From: CADCWK01 sp965218235
GTDB taxonomy: Bacteria > Chloroflexota > Chloroflexia > Thermomicrobiales > UBA6265
Direction of reading: 5' to 3'
Length of the DNA stretch: 64,000 nt
Assembly (NCBI GenBank): GCA_965218235.1
Contig: OZ244596.1
Location: forward strand, 2,294,001 to 2,358,000
The notes beneath the pieces are model-generated. The model saw only the letters and a program-made list of their open reading frames with translations, was not told the origin of the DNA and ran no database searches. Each line of letters starts with the position of its first letter. The stretch's first letter is position 1. The position numbers and the translations under genes are program-made. This document shows positions 52,722 to 61,976 of the stretch, one piece after another.

Positions 52722-53848
52722 GACAGACGACGCTCCTGAGGTCCCGTGGCGTTCGGGGCTGGCTCGTGACGGTTTCGAACCGGACGGTAGTCGAAGGCAG
52801 ATCAGCCAACAAGGATAGGCCATGCGGGCAGTTGCCCTTGCCGCTACAGCGCCTCCCTTCGATTGCGCTCGTTGCCGTTCACGCTCCTGGCAATGACCAA
52901 CCGATATCCCTCACGGTGAAGACCCACTGGGTGATCCCGCGATGGTCGATCTGCCAGGACGAGTGACGCGCCGGGAGTTGCCGAGAGGACTGCGTGCATA
53001 ACCGGGAGAACCGCGACGGAAGTCGTGCACGACGTCGTGGCCCTTCGTTTCGGTTGTGTCCATACATTTCCTCGTGCCGAGTCAGTTGGCGGGCGGACGG
53101 CTCAACGGTCGTTGCCCGCAACCGGGCGGTGAACGAGCCCACTCGAAATGGCGCGCGAGGGAGCACGACTGACCGAACTGGCCAATGAAGCCAGCTGATC
53201 AACAGGTGACAAATCGATTAGCCAGAGCGCGATGTCTCCGGCTCCGGGGGCCGGTCCTCATCAAGTTGGAAGCTGGTCGGGCGGATCATTCCAATTCGGC
53301 CACAGGTTGTCGAACGGCGCGGCGCAAAACCCTGAGAACGGCGTCACTCACTACCAGGGACGGAGTGCTCCTGCTGATGGCCGGTCACACATGATGCCGA
53401 TGCTGGCTCCGCTGTTCTGCTTGAGCGCGGGGTGACGGGATCGGACCTGGTGAAGCCGACCGGATTCGACCCGGCGATTGTCGGTCATGCGACCCATTCG
53501 CCGGGTTCGATTCCGCTGGTAGGGAAAGAGGATGTCGACAGTGGATATCACGGTCCGGATCCCGATTGACCACGAGGAAATACGAATCAGCCGCCTGGAA
53601 GATGACAGTTCAGAACGACTCGCTGAATGAGATAGAGCCGAATAACGCCGTCGAATCAAGAGATTGGGTGCTGGCGTCGCCACAATACGACAGCGAAAGC
53701 ATAGCCCGTCCAAACACGTTCAAAGGTGTAGTTTCTCCATTCGTAACACGGTCCAACTCGTCCACATGGCGTTGCGTCACTTTGGACGCGGCGTGCAGCC
53801 ACGATAACGACAGTAGGACGACGGCCTTGGGGAGAAGTGGACGAGTGC
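52722..53848. other. long non-coding region
   Basis: About 1.1 kb between folD and the Xre regulator. Frames on both strands look non-coding except the very short one at 53532-53630. No RNA, repeat or transposase remnant recognised. Confidence 0.5.
53532..53630 (+). CDS. possible 32-residue small protein
   Basis: ATG 53532 follows GGGAAAGAGG. The 32-codon frame has normal protein composition (TVDITVRIPIDHEEIRISRL) unlike the neighbouring spurious frames. No family; could be a remnant or chance. Confidence 0.25.
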   Translation: MSTVDITVRIPIDHEEIRISRLEDDSSERLAE

Positions 53849-53956
53849 TTGACTGGCAGTCAGCGTCAATGATAGACTCGTGCCAAGTCGCGGCGACCGG
53901 TTGTGCCAATTTGGCACGATTGGCGGACTGAATCAGCGTCGGTGCCAATTTGGCAC
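53849..53956 (+). promoter_or_regulatory. promoter with two operator palindromes for the Xre gene
   Basis: TTGACT (53849-53854), 18-bp spacer, TAGACT (53873-53878). Downstream, GTGCCAATTTGGCAC occurs twice as a perfect 15-bp palindrome (53903-53917 and 53942-53956, 39 bp centre to centre); a half-site GTGCCAA starts at 53880. Placement after the start site suits a roadblock autorepressor. Confidence 0.75.
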
Positions 53957-53978
53957 CGACGGGCGGGGGAACGAAGTG

Positions 53979-54407
53979 ATGGACGCGCAGTACGTCAGAG
54001 AGCCCAAGCGGATGGATCGAGGAGTGTTCGGAACCGCTCTGAAGCAGTTCCGCGAAGAGCGGCGGGTCTCCCAGAGCAAGCTTGCTGAGCGGGCGGGGTT
54101 CGATCACAGCTATGTCAGCCGGCTCGAGAGTGGAGCGAGGACGCCCACCCGCGACGCCGTCACGCAGCTTGCTGGGGCGCTCCAGCTCGACGGGAGCGGA
54201 CAGGATGCCCTGCTCGCGGCGGCTGGGTTCCTGCCAAAGGAGGTGTCCAGCCTGCTCTCGACCGAGCCGGAGATCAGCGATCTGCTCCACCTGCTCCACA
54301 ACGAGGCCGTGCCGGTCGAAGTCCGGGAGATCCTCCGGGCGCAGCTCCGGTTGCTCGCGGAGCAGGCCCGGTTCACCTTTCCCCACTCTGCGGGTGTCGC
54401 TGCCTGA
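53979..54407 (+). CDS. Xre-family transcriptional regulator
   Basis: 142 residues. N-terminal lambda-type HTH: LKQFREERRVSQSKLAERAG, FDHSYVSRLESGARTPTRDA; C-terminal helical part with LLHNEAVPVEVREILRAQLRLLAEQ, perhaps a dimer or ligand region. ATG 53979 with GGGGGAACG upstream. The two identical palindromes in its leader are the obvious targets, so autoregulation is likely. Its other targets are unknown; no other copy of the palindrome was noticed in the window. Confidence 0.88.
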   Translation: MDAQYVREPKRMDRGVFGTALKQFREERRVSQSKLAERAGFDHSYVSRLESGARTPTRDAVTQLAGALQLDGSGQDALLAAAGFLPKEVSSLLSTEPEISDLLHLLHNEAVPVEVREILRAQLRLLAEQARFTFPHSAGVAA

Positions 54408-54469
54408 CGGACGGTGCCCAGTCTTCGGCATGGTCGACCCGCTCCCCCGCAGGGTCGTCCGGTGTCGAT

Positions 54470-54802
54470 GTGTGGATGTGGTCCTTGCGTCGTCTCGCCT
54501 TGTTCAGCACGGCCCGCCGTTCGATCGTCGGTCGCTACCTGGACTGGCAGCGCCTCGACGGCATCGAAGCCCGTCTCCTGACTGACACCGGGATTTCTGG
54601 GTTCGAATGGGGAATCCAATCGGATTCCTGGCGGCGGGGACGGTGGGAACCGTCCCCGGGCGGAGCCCGGACTCTCACGGACGTCGGGTTCGACAGCGAC
54701 CGAATCGTCGTGAGTGATCGGCTCCGACCTCATTTCCGGGCCTGGAGTGACCTGGTGCGATCTCTGTCACGACGTTGCCCAAGGGACCTCATTACCTCGT
54801 AG
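54470..54802 (+). CDS. possible DUF1127-like small protein
   Basis: Up to 110 residues from ATG 54470. A stretch SIVGRYLDWQRLDGIEARLLTDTGISGFE resembles the DUF1127 pattern (helix, then L-DxxLLxDIGLSR), but the rest is Arg/Ser-rich and looks non-coding, and no ribosome site is clear. Could be a short real gene of about 50 codons, a remnant, or chance. Confidence 0.3.
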   Translation: MWMWSLRRLALFSTARRSIVGRYLDWQRLDGIEARLLTDTGISGFEWGIQSDSWRRGRWEPSPGGARTLTDVGFDSDRIVVSDRLRPHFRAWSDLVRSLSRRCPRDLITS

Positions 54803-54957
54803 AATGATCGTCCCGCCGTCCGCTCGAATATCGGAAGCAATCCAGTTCAGGATCGACACCCACCCCGGTTCTCCCGCGATCCGGTCCGGTGAGGCGACGA
54901 ACATCAACGGATGTCGTAGCCAATGGGAATCATCAGATCAGCGCGGGAGCCGCCTCC

Positions 54958-57900
54958 ATGACCGAGTTCGCCCACCTCCATCTCCACACCGAGTTCTCCC
55001 TTCTCGACGGGCACGGCCGGATCGACGACTACGTCGCCCGCGCGCTGGAGACCGGGGTCAAGCATCTCGCTCTGACCGATCACGGGGTCATGTACGGAGC
55101 GATGGAGTGGCACCGGAAGGTCGCGAAGGCGGGCCTGCACCCGATCATCGGGATGGAGGCGTACCTGGCCGAAGGCAGCGCCACTGGCCGCGAGCGCAAG
55201 TCGTACCACCTGCTGCTGTTGGCCGAGAACGAGACCGGCTACCGGAACCTCCTCAAGCTCGCCTCGAAGGCGGCCCTGGAAGGGTTCTACTACCGGCCCC
55301 GGATCGATCTGGATTGGCTCAACGAGCATCGAGACGGCATCATCGCCACGTCCGCCTGTCTCGGTGGCCCGGTCGCGAGGAACGTTCTGGATGGCAACCC
55401 GGACAAGGCGCGGTCGTACGCCGGGCAACTCAAGGACATCTTCGGACCGGAGCGGTTCTTCATCGAGGTGCAGGACCACGGCATCAGGGAGCAGGTCGAT
55501 ACCAACCCCGGCCTGATCGAGATCGCCCGGGACACCGGTCTCGGCCTCGTCGCCACCAACGACGTCCACTACGTCAATGAGTTCGACGCGACCGCTCAGG
55601 ATCTGCTGGTCTGCGTCCAGACCAACTCGCTCCTGAGCGACTCCAAGCGGATGAAGACCGATAGTCAGCAGCTGTTCCTCAAGTCACCGCGGCAGATGGA
55701 GCAGGTCTTCGGCGACTTGCCCGAGGCGCTCAGCAACACGGTCCGAATCGCCGAGATGTGCGACTTGAAGCTCGGCTTTGATGGCTATCACCTACCCAAA
55801 TTCGACGTGCCGGACGGCTACACGAATGAATCGTACCTTGCACATCTCGTTCGGAAAGGTGCACAAGAGCGCTACGGAAGTGTGTCGGGTGAGGTCGCCG
55901 AGCGGATCGACTACGAGCTGGGCATCATCAACTCCATGGGCTTTACGAACTACTTCCTGGTGGTCTGGGACTTCGTCAAATTCGCCCGGGACAACGGCAT
56001 CCTGGTCGGGCCGGGACGTGGTTCGGCCGCGGGGTCGATCATTGTCTATTCCCTTGGCGTAACGGCGCTGGATCCGCTGAAGTACAACCTCATCTTCGAG
56101 CGGTTCCTCAACCCGTCACGAATCTCGATGCCGGACATCGACATCGACTTCGCCGACGACCGCCGGCAGGAGGTGATCGAGTACGTCGTGCGGAAGTACG
56201 GCTCAGACCGTGTCGCCCAGATCGTGACCTTCGGAACACTCGCCTCGAAGGCATCGGTGCGCGATTCGGGAAAGGCAATGGGATTCACCCAGCCGGAAAT
56301 CGACCGGGTCGCAAAGCTCATTCCCGTCGCGGTCGGGATGACAATCGATCTGGCGATGGGCAAGGTCCCGGAGCTCCAGGCGCTGTATGACAGTGATGTC
56401 CGGGTCAGGGAACTGATTGACTCCGCGAGGCGGATCGAGGGCATCGCCCGGCACTCATCGACGCACGCGGCCGGGGTCGTGATCTCACGCGACCCCCTGA
56501 CCGACCATGTGCCGCTCCAGCGTGCTGGGGGTAAGAGCGAGGGTGAAGTCACCACCCAGTACCCGATGGGGGAGCTTGAGGGTCTCGGACTGCTGAAGAT
56601 GGATTTTCTTGGACTATCGACGCTGACCATCGTCGGGAAGGCCGTCGACCTGGTTCGCCAGAGGGGAGTCGATCTGTCGATCGATTCGATTCCAATGGAG
56701 GATCCGGGCTCGTACGAGATGCTTCGCAAGGGTGGCACGGTCGGGATCTTCCAGCTGGAAGGCGGCATGACGACCAGGATGACGGTGGACGTCCAGCCAT
56801 CGTGCTTCGACGATCTCATTGCACTGATGGCGCTGATCCGGCCCGGTCCCATGGAGATGGCTCCGGAGTACATCGCCCGAAAGCACGGACGAATCCCGAC
56901 CGAGTACCAGCATCCCGAGCTGGAATCGGTACTGTCCGAGACATACGGCGTCGCCCTGTATCAGGAGCAGGTAATGCGGATCGCCGGCGTCCTGGCTGGC
57001 TTCAGCATGGCCGACTCGGATGGCCTTCGAAAGGCCATCGGCAAGAAGATGCCCGAGGTGATGGCCAAGTACCGCGATCGTTTCATCGAAGGCTGCGTCG
57101 CCAACACGGTCAGTCGAAAAGTCGCTGGCGACATCTGGGACATGATCGAGAAGTTCGCCGGTTATGGTTTTCCGAAGGCCCACAGCGCGGCGTACGCGGT
57201 CATCGCGGCTCAGACTGCCTATCTGAAGGCGCATTACCCGGTCGAGTTCATGGCCGCGATTCTCTCGACCGAGATCGGGACGACGGAGAAGATCATCTCC
57301 AACATCGTCGAGTGCCGCCGACAGAAGATCGCCGTCCTGCTGCCCGATATCAACCGGAGTGGCCGTGACTTCTCCGTTGAGCCGGGCCACGAGCCGGACT
57401 CCAGAGCGATCCGGTTCGGACTGGCCGCGGTTCGGAACGTCGGTGAGGGGGCAGTCCGAAACATCGTCCGGGTCCGGCAGCAGCAGGAGGGCGGGCAGTT
57501 TCTCGACCTGGAGCACTTCTGCGAGTCGGTCGACTGGACGACGGTGACCAAGCGGGTCGTGGAGTGCCTGGCTCGAGCGGGTGCCTTCGACTGCTTTGGC
57601 GATCGCTCAGCGGTTATCGCGGCGGTCGATGGGGCAGTGGCGGCAGGACAGCGTCGCCAGAAGGCGGCGTCGAGGGGGCAGATCGGTCTCTTCGACCTGC
57701 TCGCCGGATCGCAGACGGCCACGGTCCGAATCGCTCAGCCGCTGCCGCCCGCCAATGCACGAACATCGACGGAACTGCTTGGCTGGGAGAAGGAGTTGCT
57801 CGGCGTCTATGTCAGTGACCATCCGTTGAACGAGCTGCTGGCGGAGGATATCGGCGTAAGCGTCGCGATCGCTGATGCTCAAGCGAAACCACCCGGTGAG

Positions 57901-58482
57901 GTCGTCCGGTTGATCGGCATGGTCAACGGGGTTCGTCGGGTTACGACTCGCAAGAACCGGACGATGGCGATCGTTTCCGTCGAGGACCTGACCGGAACGG
58001 CCGAACTCGTCGCGTTCCCGGATTGCTACGACCAGCACACGGCGATGTGGGTGGAGGGCACTATCCTCGACATCTCGGCAAAAATCGATCTCCGCAACGA
58101 TCAGATCCAGTTCATCTGCGAGTCCGCCCGGAGCGAAATCCCGCGGCTGACCGGGAGGCGGATATCGCGACGAGTCGTAGTGACGATTTCCACTGAGCAC
58201 GACGGAGATCGGATCATCGAAATGATGCACGATCTCGCCACGATCTTGCGGGAGTTCCCAGGGGATGATGAGTTCATTGTCAGGGTTCCTCAGGGGCGAA
58301 AGGTCATCGCTCTCCAGAGCCGGACTCGTCTGGTCGACTGGTCGATCGAACTGGCGGACGTCCTGAAAGGGATGACCGGGCCCAGCTCGGTTCAGATCGT
58401 CGAACCAAATGCTCGGAACGGGGGCACTGCCGTCGTCGATCTGCGACCGCCGCGCACGATGACGGCGGTAGCTGGCGATTAA
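54958..58482 (+). CDS. dnaE: DNA polymerase III alpha subunit DnaE
   Basis: 1174 residues, replicative polymerase. PHP domain at the start (FAHLHLHTEFSLLDGHGRI), palm with catalytic aspartates GPGRGSAAGS and PDIDIDFADDRR (about 392), fingers with GYGFPKAHSAAYA (about 735), HhH, and an OB fold (VRLIGMVNGVRRVTTRKNRTM region). C-terminal tail after the OB fold matches short DnaE1. No proofreading domain inside, as usual. ATG 54958 with GGGAG upstream. Confidence 0.97.
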   Translation: MTEFAHLHLHTEFSLLDGHGRIDDYVARALETGVKHLALTDHGVMYGAMEWHRKVAKAGLHPIIGMEAYLAEGSATGRERKSYHLLLLAENETGYRNLLKLASKAALEGFYYRPRIDLDWLNEHRDGIIATSACLGGPVARNVLDGNPDKARSYAGQLKDIFGPERFFIEVQDHGIREQVDTNPGLIEIARDTGLGLVATNDVHYVNEFDATAQDLLVCVQTNSLLSDSKRMKTDSQQLFLKSPRQMEQVFGDLPEALSNTVRIAEMCDLKLGFDGYHLPKFDVPDGYTNESYLAHLVRKGAQERYGSVSGEVAERIDYELGIINSMGFTNYFLVVWDFVKFARDNGILVGPGRGSAAGSIIVYSLGVTALDPLKYNLIFERFLNPSRISMPDIDIDFADDRRQEVIEYVVRKYGSDRVAQIVTFGTLASKASVRDSGKAMGFTQPEIDRVAKLIPVAVGMTIDLAMGKVPELQALYDSDVRVRELIDSARRIEGIARHSSTHAAGVVISRDPLTDHVPLQRAGGKSEGEVTTQYPMGELEGLGLLKMDFLGLSTLTIVGKAVDLVRQRGVDLSIDSIPMEDPGSYEMLRKGGTVGIFQLEGGMTTRMTVDVQPSCFDDLIALMALIRPGPMEMAPEYIARKHGRIPTEYQHPELESVLSETYGVALYQEQVMRIAGVLAGFSMADSDGLRKAIGKKMPEVMAKYRDRFIEGCVANTVSRKVAGDIWDMIEKFAGYGFPKAHSAAYAVIAAQTAYLKAHYPVEFMAAILSTEIGTTEKIISNIVECRRQKIAVLLPDINRSGRDFSVEPGHEPDSRAIRFGLAAVRNVGEGAVRNIVRVRQQQEGGQFLDLEHFCESVDWTTVTKRVVECLARAGAFDCFGDRSAVIAAVDGAVAAGQRRQKAASRGQIGLFDLLAGSQTATVRIAQPLPPANARTSTELLGWEKELLGVYVSDHPLNELLAEDIGVSVAIADAQAKPPGEVVRLIGMVNGVRRVTTRKNRTMAIVSVEDLTGTAELVAFPDCYDQHTAMWVEGTILDISAKIDLRNDQIQFICESARSEIPRLTGRRISRRVVVTISTEHDGDRIIEMMHDLATILREFPGDDEFIVRVPQGRKVIALQSRTRLVDWSIELADVLKGMTGPSSVQIVEPNARNGGTAVVDLRPPRTMTAVAGD

Positions 58483-58982
58483 AGATGACTGACGGGCCGG
58501 AAGAGAAGCTGGCAAGGGAGCGATCGAGGTTCTTTGACATATCCCAGCGTTTTTCAGCCATAGCCGAAGGTTCACACGGTCATCAAGCGCGGGACCGGGG
58601 ATCTTTGAAATGATTGGATGGTCGGCCGATCAGCGAATCAGAGTTGGAAGTGGAGCGTCCGGCGAGTTGATCGGATCGTCAGTTGACTGCTCTTTCCAAA
58701 CAACATATCCCAGAAATCCCTAACCGAACACATTGCTGGAATCACCCAGAGTTTCATCGCAAACAGGGGGGAATGGGAAGGGGAGTTGATGGGGAGTTGA
58801 TCGTGAAGCTGAACCAGGTTGGCGCTGTGGGTCCAAGCACGGCGCAGCGATCAACTCGCGGGGCAACCAGCGTGAGGCAAGTGGGTCCGGGATCGATCGG
58901 CGTTCCCTGCCACGACGGGCTCTCTCACGCAACGTCGGCCGCCTGGGGTATGAGGCCGGGGTATGAGGCCAGGTACCATCAT
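58483..58982. other. intergenic, no supported gene
   Basis: About 500 bp between convergent dnaE and phoU. No convincing frame, RNA or clear terminator was seen. Confidence 0.5.
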
Positions 58983-59654
58983 TCAGTCGACGATAACCAT
59001 CGAGAGGTCGCTCACGTCGCCAGTCACCGAGAAGATAATGCGCTCGCAGACATTCTTGACGCGGTCGCCGATGCGCTCGAAATCGTGGGCCGCCCAGAGC
59101 AGCCGGGTTGCCCGGTTGATCGTCGCGGCATCGGACAACATGAACGTGAGCAGTTCCCGGTAGACCTGCTGGTAAGCCTCGTCGACGAGCCGGTCCCGCC
59201 CGATCACGCCGCGGGCGCGGTCGATGTCACTGTGAATGAAGGCGGTGACGCTGTCGGCCAGCATCATCCGCGTCAGGTCACTCATCTCTGGCAGCACGAC
59301 GAGCGGCTTCAGCAGCGGCTCATCCGATGTCTCGACGACCATCTTGGCGACACTGACGGCGTGGTCGGCCATTCGCTCGAGATCGGTCACGATGCTGATC
59401 ACGGCCGAGATGACGCGAAGGTCGCGAGCCATCGGCTGCTGGAGCGCGATCGCCCGGAGTGCTCGCTCTTCAGTCGACCACCGGTGATCGTTGATGATCT
59501 GGTCGGTCTCGATGACATCTCGGGCCAGGGCAACGTTTTGCGCTCGCATTGCGTCGGTCGCCCGGGCGATCGCCTTGTCGACCATGCTGGCCATCGCGAC
59601 GACATCGTCCCGGAGCTCGCGGATTTGCGCATGATAGGCAGACCGAATATCCAT
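58983..59654 (-). CDS. phoU: phosphate-transport regulator PhoU
   Basis: 223 residues. Two three-helix PhoU repeats with the metal-binding E/D motifs: DLERMADHAVSVAK and DFERIGDRVKNVCE. Links the Pst transporter with PhoR and limits phosphate uptake. ATG 59654. pst and pho genes are not in the window. Followed leftward only by non-coding DNA. Confidence 0.95.
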   Translation of the reverse strand: MDIRSAYHAQIRELRDDVVAMASMVDKAIARATDAMRAQNVALARDVIETDQIINDHRWSTEERALRAIALQQPMARDLRVISAVISIVTDLERMADHAVSVAKMVVETSDEPLLKPLVVLPEMSDLTRMMLADSVTAFIHSDIDRARGVIGRDRLVDEAYQQVYRELLTFMLSDAATINRATRLLWAAHDFERIGDRVKNVCERIIFSVTGDVSDLSMVIVD

Positions 59655-60028
59655 CGACCGTCTCCAGAGATCGCACCTGATCGCGATGGCAAGTCCGCTA
59701 TGGGCAAGACCATTAGGCTGGCTGCGAGTCGTCGCGGACCAGTTCGGCGCAAACGAACGTTTGATTCGCCATTCCGGGGTGCAAGCCTACCACGCTATCC
59801 GACCGATCCCCTGAAAATGCGGGAACGTTTACAATCCCCCATTTGAGTCGACGGACTATGGAACCGCGACGTCGAAGTGTTCGTCCCCTCGCCGGAGACA
59901 GTCGTTCGCGGATGCAATGCCGCGTGCCGTGGGTGCGGTCAACGATCGTCGGGAGCTGGGTCTTCTGATCGGTCTTCGGGGTAGACTGGCAGAATCAGTC
60001 AGCCGGAGCAACGAAAGGAACGATCACC

Positions 60029-60982
60029 ATGGCTTCTTCGACACATCCGTCGCATGTCTGGTGGCGCGGCGAGTTGACCGCGTGGGACGACGCGACCGTT
60101 CACGTCACTGACCTGGGCTGGTCGACGGTTGGGGCCGTCTTCGAAGGGATCCGGGGCTACTGGGACGAGCGGACGGAGCAGCTGTATGTCTTCCGGCTCG
60201 ATGAGCACCTCGACCGGCTGGTCTCGTCCTGCCGTCTCGTTCGGCTGCCGCTGAAGTACGGCGCCGCCGAACTTAAAGTGGCGGTGCTCGAGTTACTCCG
60301 AACCACCGAGAGCCGGGAGGATACCTACATCCGGCCGATGGTTTACCTGGCCGATACGTCGGGCAAACGCGGCGCCCAGATTCAGCAGAACGCCGAGGTC
60401 CTGATCAACACCCACGCGATGCCGTCCCACCTACTGACCGGCCTGGCCCAGACCGCCTGCGTCAGCTCCTGGACCCGGATCAGTGACAACGTCATGCCGC
60501 CGCGGGCGAAGAACTTCTCCAACTATCGTAACGGACAGCTGGCGACGATGGAAGCGCGACTCGACGGCTATGACGCCGCCGTGATGCTGAACGATCGGCG
60601 ACAGGTCAGCGAGCTGCCCGGTGCCTGCATCATGATCGTCCGCAACGGTCAGCTCATCACGCCCGACCCACGCCAGAGCATCCTCGAGAGCATCACCCGC
60701 GATGGTTTGCTGCGGCTGGCCCGGGAGCAACTCGGCCTCGAAGTGATCGAGCGGGAGATCGACCGAACCGAACTCTACGTCGCTGACGAGATCTTCAGCT
60801 GCGGTACGGCGGCCGAGATCACGCCGATCGTGTCCGTCGATCACTACGAGGTTGGCGAAGGTGTCAAGGGTCCGGTCACGACCCGGCTGGAGTCGCTGTT
60901 CCACGACGTCCTCCGGAGCCGGGTGCCTCTGTACGAGCATTGGCGAACGGCCGTCCACACCGCGGTCCCGGTAGCCGTCTGA
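60029..60982 (+). CDS. ilvE: branched-chain amino acid aminotransferase
   Basis: 317 residues. Fold-type IV PLP enzyme forming Leu/Ile/Val from keto acids with glutamate. VWWRGELTAWDDATVHVTDLG (domain start), FEGIRGYW, YIRPMVYL, PLP lysine K161 in PRAKNFSNYRNGQLA, and CGTAAEITPI. ATG 60029 with AAAGGAACG upstream. Other IV-type enzymes (D-amino acid transaminase, ADC lyase) are less likely given the IRPMVY and GTAAEITP blocks. Confidence 0.92.
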   Translation: MASSTHPSHVWWRGELTAWDDATVHVTDLGWSTVGAVFEGIRGYWDERTEQLYVFRLDEHLDRLVSSCRLVRLPLKYGAAELKVAVLELLRTTESREDTYIRPMVYLADTSGKRGAQIQQNAEVLINTHAMPSHLLTGLAQTACVSSWTRISDNVMPPRAKNFSNYRNGQLATMEARLDGYDAAVMLNDRRQVSELPGACIMIVRNGQLITPDPRQSILESITRDGLLRLAREQLGLEVIEREIDRTELYVADEIFSCGTAAEITPIVSVDHYEVGEGVKGPVTTRLESLFHDVLRSRVPLYEHWRTAVHTAVPVAV

Positions 60983-61061
60983 TCCTGATGCGTTGGGACG
61001 AGAGGCGGCGGAGAGCGGCGACGCTGCCATTCGCTGCCTCATTACTGTCCGCCGAGTCGCA

Positions 61062-61808
61062 TCACTCGCTCTCGACCGAACCGTCCCCGAAGACGAGACC
61101 GTACGGCCGGCGGGCGTAGTCGTAGAGCCGGCTCGTGATGAATGTGCCGTCGGTCAGTCCCCGCTCCGTTGCTTTGATCTCGGAGAGCTGGATCATGAAC
61201 GTCACGTCGCCATTGCGATAGTGGCAGTACAGGCTCCAGCGCTCGTCCCGCTCCAGCAGGGCGAAGTCGCTGTCGAACCGGTCCTGATGCCGTTGCAGGT
61301 GGGCGGATGCCGCGGCGAGGTCGTCGACGGCGAAGCCGAGGTGGTGGAAGCGGGAGGGGACCGGGTCGGACATGGGCGCTTCCACTCCGGTGTCGAACAG
61401 GAACAGTCCGGAGAGGCCCGTCGCCAGCACGGTCAGGTGCGTGTCGTCGCGCATGACCTTGAGTCTCAGGACGTCCCGGAAGAAGTCCCGCGCTGATGAT
61501 CGGTCCGCGATGGTGATCGCCAGGTGGTCGATCCCGATGTTCCGCCACTCGCCGGAGCTGACCGGGATCGACTCGGACCGGGTGATGATCCGCACCTCGG
61601 CCGAGCCGGCGGCCACGTCGCGGACGAAGTTGTCGGCGAACAGCTCGGCGCCGGATTCGGACCGGAAGCTCACTCGCCGCCCGGCGGTCAGTCTGGCCGG
61701 CAGCGTCCTCGGGAACACCTCGTGGATGATCTCGTTCCATGCCGCGTTTCCCCTGTACTCAGTACCGTCGACGATGAAGACGACGCGCACAGTCTGTCGA
61801 TCGATCAT
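61062..61808 (-). CDS. VOC/glyoxalase-fold protein with N-terminal extension
   Basis: 248 residues. Residues about 1-90 are an unrecognised beta-rich domain (TVRVVFIVDGTEYRGN); residues about 93-215 form a vicinal-oxygen-chelate domain: IDHLAITIADRSSARDFFRDVL, LFLFDTG, FHHLGFAVDDLAAA, ERDERWSLYCHYRNGD. Metal-ligand His at both module starts are kept. Substrate unknown (glyoxalase, dioxygenase or epimerase type). ATG 61808 with AGGAG upstream. Divergent from the S41 gene. Confidence 0.8.
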   Translation of the reverse strand: MIDRQTVRVVFIVDGTEYRGNAAWNEIIHEVFPRTLPARLTAGRRVSFRSESGAELFADNFVRDVAAGSAEVRIITRSESIPVSSGEWRNIGIDHLAITIADRSSARDFFRDVLRLKVMRDDTHLTVLATGLSGLFLFDTGVEAPMSDPVPSRFHHLGFAVDDLAAASAHLQRHQDRFDSDFALLERDERWSLYCHYRNGDVTFMIQLSEIKATERGLTDGTFITSRLYDYARRPYGLVFGDGSVESE

Positions 61809-61976
61809 GATGGATGTCTCCTGGAGACGCGAGGGACGGGGAGGCGCGTCGGGCGCCGCATGCCTTCCGCGCAAGCATTGTGCAGTGCTGACGGATGATT
61901 CCCCTTTCGGCCGGGGCCGGACGACGTATCGTAGTCCTGACACGTCCGTCGTCCCGAACGCGCAGGAGCAACCCAG

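Noticed and set aside
53610..54431. Minus-strand frame of 273 codons
   Set aside because: Opposes a clear Xre gene and its promoter/operators; composition is that of an antisense frame.
58683..59846. Plus-strand frame of 387 codons
   Set aside because: It is the antisense shadow of phoU; its upstream part has no coding character.
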